Below, in pieces: positions 57,362 to 64,000 of a stretch of 64,000 nucleotides of DNA; within the stretch, counting starts at the first letter, position 1; each line of letters begins with the position of its first letter. The notes under the pieces are model-generated. The model worked only from the letters and a program-made list of their open reading frames with translations. It made no database searches and was not told where the DNA came from. The stretch covers positions 320,551-384,550 of the forward strand of contig MNCI01013853.1 in the NCBI GenBank assembly GCA_015680685.1, read 5' to 3'. A program made the position numbers and the translations under genes. This DNA is from Gnetum montanum. Lineage: Eukaryota; Streptophyta; Gnetopsida; Gnetales; Gnetaceae.

Positions 57362-58670
57362 GGGTGACCAAACAACCTTTTGTTGAATGCCTCTTACAGG
57401 GTCCTCTAAATTCCCAAGTCAATTTCTATCTATGTTTACCTACTTCTGGTCATTGGTGTACTAGGTTGGCCAATCTTGCGCCCAACCTAACTGCATCCCA
57501 ACAATTTTGGACATCAACTTGGATGACTTGCGAATTGCCATCACCCAGCACCCCAAAGGTGGATGCTCTATAATCGACAACCCCTTGCTCAGCATTCCCC
57601 AACAACGTATGAGGGGATCACGTTCGTGAAGGTTCATTGGACATCATCTCGAGTCCCTTCCACACTCACATTCCCCTCAACCATAGTCCCCTCCTCAGCA
57701 ACTGGCTCTATGGAAACTGAGACTGCATGCCTCTTCTAGATCTGAAACCACCATGGCTACTTTGCCAGTTTCTCCTTAGGTTTTGCCATCATTTCAGGTT
57801 TGTGGCAAACCTTGAAGTTGGCAGCCTAGTGCCTAGGCTTTCCACAAATCAAGCAACCCTTCCCAGCTTTTGGCATAGGAGGGGATTCCTCCAGATTCAC
57901 TATCTGGAAAATCTAGCCTGACTTTCTTGAGAGTGGTCGCCATAAGTGAAAACCTGCAAAATCCAAATGGTCAAGGGTTATGAAATCACCAAACAAGCCT
58001 GCCAAGGCTTCCAAAAAGTTTGACGTCCACATATCCCAGGGGATCTTAGATGCTCTCATCCAAATCAGTGCTTTAGCAAAGAGGTCTTTTTCCTTATGTG
58101 CACCTGGCCTCCACGGAGTCCAGGCTAGACCCTGCACCTCGTAAAACCATCAGCCTTCAACCAAAACTTACGATCCTCAATGGACCAGAAAATAAACAGC
58201 ATCAGGTCCCTCACAGACATCAAACCTCCACATCCCTCTCTATCCACGTGGTCTTTGCCCATTTTTCTATTAGATCCAACTTGGGCCTAATCCCACTGGA
58301 CCCAAACTTTTCAATAAGGCTATGCTCCATCATTGCGACCTCTTTTTCAGAGCGTTCATGCATTTGCAGCTGCATATTGCCCTCCTATCAGGAGCAGGCC
58401 TCAATGCCATCAGCTCCTGGCCTCCAACACTTCGTGGCAGTCATCCCTGACCCAGGGCCTTCCAGCACGCTTGAAACACCAACCTCAGCTCCCACACTCG
58501 GTTCCCCATTCAAGGTGTCCCCTATTGCCACGCTCGCGCCCGTGTCAGCCCCCACAGCATTGCCAGTTACACCGCCAACACTAGCACCCACCACCTCAAC
58601 CATGCTTACACCCGCAGCTCATCCGCATGGTCCCGCACCCATAGCATTTCTCGCTCCGCCCATTTCAAAA
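57362..58670 (-). pseudogene. LINE ORF1, copy 2 (with 5' end)
   Basis: Repeats copy 1 and extends further 5'. Minus strand: an Ala/Gly/Val/Ser-rich N-terminus (58603-58388, VVGASVGGVTGNAVGADTGA), then KLDLIEKWAKTTWIEREVW and the DUF4283-like piece 58137-57913 (GLAWTPWRPGAHKEKDLF...ALIWMRASKIPWDMWTSNFLEALAGLFGDFITLD). Here 19-20 bases are deleted relative to copy 1 (after 57964). The zinc knuckle CLICGKPRH.AANFKVC follows. Plus-strand ORFs of 142 and 195 codons over this region are antisense shadows. Confidence 0.8.
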
Positions 58671-58727
58671 GTGCTTGTACTCTAGGACAGGGATCTTTTT
58701 CGTCTCTCTCAAAAAAGTTGATCTCTT

Positions 58728-58983
58728 CACTCAGCTTCATGACAAAAATTCTCTGAAAGGGACAAAATTCAGGTGTACAAGGCACAAAATTCAGGTAACA
58801 CAGTACAGGTAGTTGACCTCTCCACGAAGCCTTCGGCTAACATAATTGAGAAAAACTGACCATGAGAGCTCTCCCTTACTGCTATAACCATAAAATTATA
58901 CTAAGGACTCTGTTGGACAGGGCTGATAGTTGCTTTGTCAGCGAAAATAAAAAGTAATTTCATTCTCATGTGAGGAGGCTTAG
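58728..58983. other. interval between LINE and phosphatase exon
   Basis: No coding sequence recognised; the first exon and signal peptide expected of a purple acid phosphatase are not seen here. It may be intron 1. Confidence 0.4.
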
Positions 58984-60793
58984 GCTTCTCAAGATATGCC
59001 ACCGAAAGCTAATGTTTTTCAACCTCCCCCAGGTTTTAATGCCCCACAGCAGGTGGGTTTTTATTATAATATGTATGTTCTTTTCATTTCATGATTTATG
59101 AGCACAGCAGGTGGGTTTTTTATTATAATATGTATGTTCTTTTCATTTCATGATTTATGAGCACAGCAGGTGGGTTTTTTATTATAATATGTATGTTCTT
59201 TTCATTTCATGATTTATGAGCACTTTTTAATTTTTAGTGGTTTGTTTAGGACTCTATTTTATTGGGTTTTCAAGAAGATAAATGTTATATATTTAGATGG
59301 AATTACAGGTTCATACTACCCAAGGTGATGTTGAGGGCAGAGCTGTGATAGTGTCATGGATTACTCCTTCAATGCCTGGATTACCCACTACTTTGTATGG
59401 ACCAGAAAATTCCAGGTTTCAGTTTAAAGCTACAGCTCACACCACTATAAGATACGAATATTACAACCACACTTCGTTCATTCATCATTGTTATATTTAG
59501 AATTTGCAGGTTTGGTACATACTAGATTTTAAAATTGTATAGGATCATGGCAAATCGGTAAACTTTTTTATAAATTGTATCAAAAAGATCAAAACAAATC
59601 AGTGCAAGTATCAAATTAAAATCATCAATATTATCAAAAGAGACCAATTATATCCCCTCATGCTGCTAAGGGCAATTTTCAATTTTTTCATGGAAGAGGT
59701 CAGGTAGAGTAGCATTTTGCAATTTTGTCATGTTGGAGGTTAGGTAGAGTGGGAAATCAAATATAGAAATTTTAGTTTTTGGCTAGCATTAGAATTAGCA
59801 ATAAATAATATATATAGAACTATTCATTGGATTAAATTTCTGATTTGATTTTAAATAGGCTTCAATGTTGCCTTGCCATAAATCTCAGATCCCAATGTCA
59901 ATCGCAGAATTCACAAACTAAAATATGGATAGATTTTTGAATGCTTGTTTTCTTTCTTGGGCTGTTTCAAGTCCAATCTCCTACTTTGTTTTAGTTAAAT
60001 GTACGGAGTAAAATTCCTTCTCTTGAAGGAAAAATAGGGTAGCTTGAGCTTGATTCTGAAACTGAAATGAAAATGAAATATCATGGTCATTAGTTAATGA
60101 CAGTGGAATTGTAAGACTCCACCTCAATCAATTACCCCTTTTCATTTTGTGTCCACCTGATTCCCCTGTTCATAAATTAAGGAAAAAAAAACATCTTTAT
60201 GGCTTTATGATAAGATAACATTTTTAAGCATACTATAGTGTGCATATGGAAATATAATAAATAATTCACTTTTCTGATTTGTAAATTTCATTTTCAATTC
60301 AACAGAAAATACTGCTATAAAATTGGTCAAGGAAGATCATCCCGTGAACTTTTTTTCACAACTCCTCCAGTGCCCTGATGTTTCTTATAAGTTTGGAATT
60401 ATTGGTAAGCACATATTAATAATTATTAATTATATCCCACATTCCTGTACCATGATTATGGCTTTTAACCATCTATGCTACCCTAATTATGCGTTGGATG
60501 CATTCCCTTTGCCAAAACTCTTAAGCTGCCATTCTTTTATCTTTTTCTTTATGTTTTTTGTTTTTGCACGGGATCTCAGACAAACTAAAGACTCTAACCC
60601 GACCCTTCACCATTACTTAAAAACAGGTGGACAAACTGTTCTGTTCGTGGGAGATCTTTCATATGAAGACCGTCACCCATTTCATGATAACAGGAGATGC
60701 GATGCATGGGGAAGATTTGTTGAAAGGAGCACAGCTTACCAACCTTGGATATGGACTATTGGAAATCATGATATTCATTTTGATCCTGATATT
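58984..60793 (+). pseudogene. purple acid phosphatase pseudogene (partial)
   Basis: Four exon-like pieces on the plus strand resemble plant purple acid phosphatase (secreted binuclear metallophosphoesterase). 58984-59052: MPPKANVFQPPPGFNAPQQ, donor GTGGGT. 59309-59509: VHTTQGDVEGRAVIVSWITP to YNHTSFIHHC, with a TAG in the family's IKxL position. 60306-60404: [21 protein letters not shown], then a frameshift, then [11 protein letters not shown], donor GTAAGC. 60570-60793: [51 protein letters not shown]. Metal-binding blocks GDL., GDLSY and GNH are present (the first has G to R). The later V..H and GH.H blocks and the N-terminal exon are absent. The acceptor of the last exon is CAC instead of CAG. 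Nonsense, frameshift and missing exons mean it is dead. Confidence 0.88.
59045..59220 (+). repeat. 58/59-bp tandem repeat (3 copies) duplicating a splice donor
   Basis: Units 59045-59102 (58 bp), 59103-59161 and 59162-59220 (59 bp each) differ only by one T. Each starts CACAGCAGGTGGGT, that is the exon end plus donor site, so the intron carries two extra copies of the donor. Confidence 0.9.
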
Positions 60794-61501
60794 GTATTAA
60801 CCTTTAAACTTCCATTATTGTATGCATGTTTTTAAAATGTGTTCCTCATTTGTTAGATGCCAGTATTTTTAACGGTTTGTGGGACAATGTTGCTGGATGT
60901 CATAAGCATTACTTGTGTAAATATGCTGGTAAAAGGCAGAACCCTAGGAGTTCATCCAGTCTATTCTTTTTGTGATGTAGGAAACAAGAAAATATTGTAG
61001 CATTGCTGATTGATAAGTGAAATGCCACAATCTCGATTGCATGTGACCATAATACATATAATCACCATATTGTTTATTCAACCTATGATACAGATTCCTT
61101 AGGTAATTTGGAGGAATGTGATTAGGAGAATGGCCAAAATTTGCCCCCCAATTTTAGAACATAGGAGAAGTAGTATGTAAGGCAATTTTATAAACATGAT
61201 ATTCATTTGGCTGGTAATAAGGTCATAATAAATCATTTTCAGCGTACAGATTGTGGAAGTTAAGGATTTCAAAAGACACAAAGGTATTAAGCTTGAAATG
61301 AGTTGGAAAAGGTCCTGGGATGGCATTAAAGGGATATGTAGTGAATACAATCTAGATTATTTCACTCTATGGGGAAATAGCATTATTCATAGAAACAAAA
61401 GCATCCTGTGAATATTCATGAGACATTCTTACCACTTGCTATTCAGGTATTGGCATATATACCTCATATGTTCCACAAGGTCTAATCCTCTTGGTAGAGC
61501 A
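60794..61501. other. non-coding interval
   Basis: No further phosphatase exon recognised. Chance ORFs only. Confidence 0.5.
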
Positions 61502-61639
61502 CATGGTCCACCCTTCATTTACGAGCAAATCTATGTACTTTACATAGATACTTCAAACATAATTACTTCTCATGGTCCACCCTTCATTTACGAGCAAATC
61601 TACGTACTTTACATAGATACTTCAAACATAATTAGTTCT
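61502..61639. repeat. 69-bp tandem duplication
   Basis: CATGGTCCACCCTTCATTTA begins units at 61502 and 61571; the two differ at two positions I can see. Confidence 0.9.
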
Positions 61640-61699
61640 GAGAGAGATGGAACTCTCTGGTAAGAAAATTAGTTAAACAATTATGTCTACCATCTATGT

Positions 61700-63300
61700 A
61701 TTACGTTTTAAAATCAAACATGACAAGAAATAAAGCATAGTGTATAAGACACATGTGAGCTACTTTATTTAGACTCTTAGCACTCAAATATGTTTTAACA
61801 TGTTTAAGGTCACTTCATATGATGAACCATTTTTGTAAAGGAAATTCCTAAATTTTTCTATACCTCTAATAATTGCTAGAAACTCCTTTTGAGTGCTATG
61901 ATAATTGAGTTTGTTGGGTGCAAATTTACGAGAAGCATAATGACATATATGTGTTATTTCATTTAGATCTTCCTTGAGAGTTGCTCTCCAAAATTCATAT
62001 GATGCATCTATTTCTAGGATTAAGATGCCTATTGTTGGTAGGTGTAGTTGGGATAAAGTTCTATAGTGTTCCTTAATTCTTTTGATAGTATTGGTGTGTT
62101 CTATTGACCAAGGCTTGGATTCTTGCTCAATTGTTTATTGAGGATCTTGTAGTCTTTTGAAGGTGTTTATAGAACCTTGAAATGTAATTAACACAACCAA
62201 GAAATCTTTGTAATTGGACCTTATCCTTCAATTCATCTAGAAAGTTCTTAATAGATTCTAAGACGTGATTTTAGAGTGCTATAGATGCATTCATTATTTT
62301 TAATCCTAAAAAATTTATAGTTATTTGGGCTATATGCATCTTTTTCTCAGATGGTGAAAGAACAAGCCTATTTTTGTCTACTAATTGATAAAATATTTCT
62401 AAATGCTTGAGATGCTCCTTAGCATTTTTACTCATAACTAATATATCATCGATATAAACTATTATAAAATAATAAGAATGAAATATTTGATCCATGCATT
62501 GCTAGAATATAGATGGTGCTATTTTGATACAAAATGGGAGAACTGTCCACTCATACAAACCTCCAAAAAAAGTAAACGCTATCTTTCATCGGTCTTTAGG
62601 ATAAATTTAGATCTGCTAAAATCTTGATTTTACACCAAACTTTGAATATATATGANCATTATCTTTTAGATTAATATGGCACCAATGTTGTTTCTTGTGT
62701 TTGAATGTAGTTGGATCATTTGATACTAAGCCTAATAGCCTTGTTTTTATCTGTTGGAAATAACTTTCTACATTGTTTACTTGCCTAATAATCCAATCTA
62801 TCTTTTTGGGTTTTTGTATTTTTTTTGGTTGATGAAATCTACTCTCATATTTGTTTTTCTGTAAGAACCTATGTTGTCCTAATGTAACATGCATGGCTAA
62901 AATACTATACGATTCTAATAAACTCAAGTTCTCTATACCTATGAGTAAATCATACAATGGTAAAGCAACTTGACATACTTTTAGAAATATTATCTCTCTT
63001 GACCTGGTGATAATTGGAATTTTTGCTTCCTATCGTATTATCCTTTTCTGTGTATTGAATGTTACAACCATTCAACTTTGTTCTTACCAATGGAATTGTG
63101 GAATAATTCCTACTCTTGCCAATGAGATTTTTACACTACTATCAATGAGAGCATCTACTGGATAAAATTTAAAATTAGGAAATTTAATATAAAATGTACA
63201 TACTAGAGTTGTTAATGTACTCATGTTTTTGTTTACCAATTGAATGGGTAGTATTGCCTTTGTTTCATCTTCATATACTTGTCTTTGTTCACTCATTTCT
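61700..63300 (-). pseudogene. endogenous pararetrovirus-like pol fragment (protease, RT, RNase H)
   Basis: Minus strand, in order: an aspartic-protease-like piece (63296-63084, with ALIDSS in place of the usual D-T/S-G), a linker ending in the RT N-terminus (62957-62616, one N at 62656), the RT catalytic box YIDDIL (open piece 62495-62271) followed by an FLGLKI motif, and a degenerate RNase H down to about 61850. The order protease-RT-RNase H with no integrase downstream, and the phrasing around FLGLKI, point to Caulimoviridae-derived sequence rather than Ty3/gypsy; the genus is uncertain. It is broken by many stops and frameshifts and lacks a recognised coat or movement gene. It is an old, non-functional copy. 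Confidence 0.65.
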
Positions 63301-63847
63301 TCTCTATGGAGTTCTTCTATTTCTTGAGTTGCCCATTGGATAAATGTTTGTAATTGTTAAATCCTATGGGTTCTCCATATAAATCTTTCTATATTTTTGT
63401 CTTTTTGAGCTACCTTTTTAGGACAACTAGATTTTTCAGTGTTTTCTCCTTCTTCTTCTTCTGAATGAGTGTCTTCTTTTGAATGAGTATCTAAGAGGTG
63501 TTCTAAAGTTTCATGATCTTTTGAAGAGTCTATAGGTTAAGAATCTTCATGAAATAACCTTTCTTCTAGATGTATTTTTATAGCTTTAATTCCTTTTTCT
63601 TCTCTTTGATACGATTTTCTAAGGTAATATACTTATGAATATTTTCAACTAGCATTTTTGTTAATTTTTTCTTTAATGTTTCTAACTATCCTTTTATTTC
63701 TATATATAGGGGATCATCTTTTGGATTTGGTGGTATTCCTACTTTATGATGCCTAGTCGATCTACATAGTCTAATTGGGGGTCTAAACAATGATGACAAA
63801 TGGTGTTGATTCATATTATAGAATAAAATATTAGACTTATCAAAATC
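63301..63847 (-). other. upstream part of the pararetrovirus-like fragment, unassigned
   Basis: The minus strand contains acidic and Lys/Asn-rich short stretches (63430-63560) that could be the region between coat and protease, but no motif is firm enough to name. Confidence 0.3.
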
Positions 63848-63915
63848 NNNNNNNNNNNNNNNNNNNNNNNNNNNNNNNNNNNNNNNNNNNNNNNNNNNNN
63901 NNNNNNNNNNNNNNN
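63848..63915. other. assembly gap (68 N)
   Basis: A run of N; other single Ns are at 21404, 22546, 55660, 56137, 56221 and 62656. Confidence 0.99.
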
Positions 63916-64000
63916 AGAATAATAATCAAACCCTAGGAACTGCATGCCATCAAAAGAATATTTATCAAAACTATGTAATAAGATATCACCTTGTTCAAAA
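63916..64000. other. end of window, nothing recognised
   Basis: 85 bases after the gap with no identifiable feature. Confidence 0.5.

Larger units (their letters stand above)
50107..58717 (-). mobile_element. L1-type LINE, enlarged by an assembly duplication
   Basis: A target duplication TTGATCTCTT lies at 50097-50106 and 58718-58727. The low-coordinate end starts with a T run (the poly-A tail of a minus-strand insertion). The high end reads CTTTTTTGAGAGAGACG on the minus strand, plausible as the 5' end. Content: ORF1 with a DUF4283-like domain and zinc knuckle, then endonuclease, RT and a zf-RVT-like C-terminus. The span is 8.6 kb, but three Ns (55660, 56137, 56221) bound segments repeating 52658-53133, 50555-50636 and 53301-55622. 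A single LINE of about 5.7 kb is implied if these are joins rather than real duplications. Confidence 0.85.

Noticed and set aside
57145-58685. 142- and 195-codon plus-strand ORFs, Pro/Ala/Thr-rich
   Set aside because: Antisense of LINE ORF1, whose minus-strand reading has the DUF4283-like and zinc-knuckle motifs; the first is duplicated with the assembly copy.

Overview
This is a repeat-dominated stretch of plant nuclear DNA. Nothing looks bacterial: there is no operon structure, no ribosome binding sites and no long intact genes. What can be recognised is layer upon layer of decayed plant retroelements: Ty3/gypsy elements of Athila type, Ty1/copia fragments, an L1-type LINE carrying a DUF4283-like ORF1, and an endogenous pararetrovirus fragment. 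There is also the remnant of one host gene, a purple acid phosphatase. AT-richness, nesting and decay fit a seed plant with a large genome; I cannot name the species. Single Ns and one 68-N gap show scaffold joins, and at least one join has duplicated sequence.

Layout. 1-1375 is an Athila-type gag fragment. 1376-5068 is a rearranged copia element, its ends on the minus strand and its protease/integrase block on the plus strand. 5069-7931 is non-coding and holds part of a dispersed repeat (R1). 7932-16642 is Athila element A, intact at both ends (5-bp target duplication ATGGT, inserted into an R1 copy), with gag and an unusual second ORF but no pol. 17280-19827 is a 5'-truncated copia copy, abutting 19828-22911, a 3'-truncated Athila element D. 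22912-30634 holds R1, a copia RT fragment and LTR-like pieces. 30640-46955 is Athila element B (target duplication CTAAC, gag only), interrupted by Athila element C at 34795-44711 (target duplication GACAT, gag and pol). 47907-48852 is a truncated LTR (E). 50107-58717 is a LINE with a 10-bp target duplication, inflated by an assembly duplication. 58984-60793 is the acid phosphatase pseudogene. 61700-63999 is a pararetrovirus-like fragment.

How the parts fit. Elements A, B, C and D share TGATGAG...CTCATCA LTR ends (mutated in D) and a tRNA-Asp-like primer binding site. A, B and C also share a purine-rich tract before the 3' LTR and a conserved non-coding block. They differ in coding content: C has gag+pol, B has gag only, and A has gag plus a 953-codon ORF in the slot where Athila elements carry an env-like gene. 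That ORF encodes a long charged, probably coiled-coil region and ends in a hydrophobic segment. It appears to have its own promoter, built from the same palindromic repeat array as the A LTR. Across the family, the short U3 is almost entirely an array of short palindromes next to a TATA box, and the palindrome differs by lineage. The A-element second ORF with its private promoter, and the lineage-specific U3 palindromes, are the two observations most worth following.
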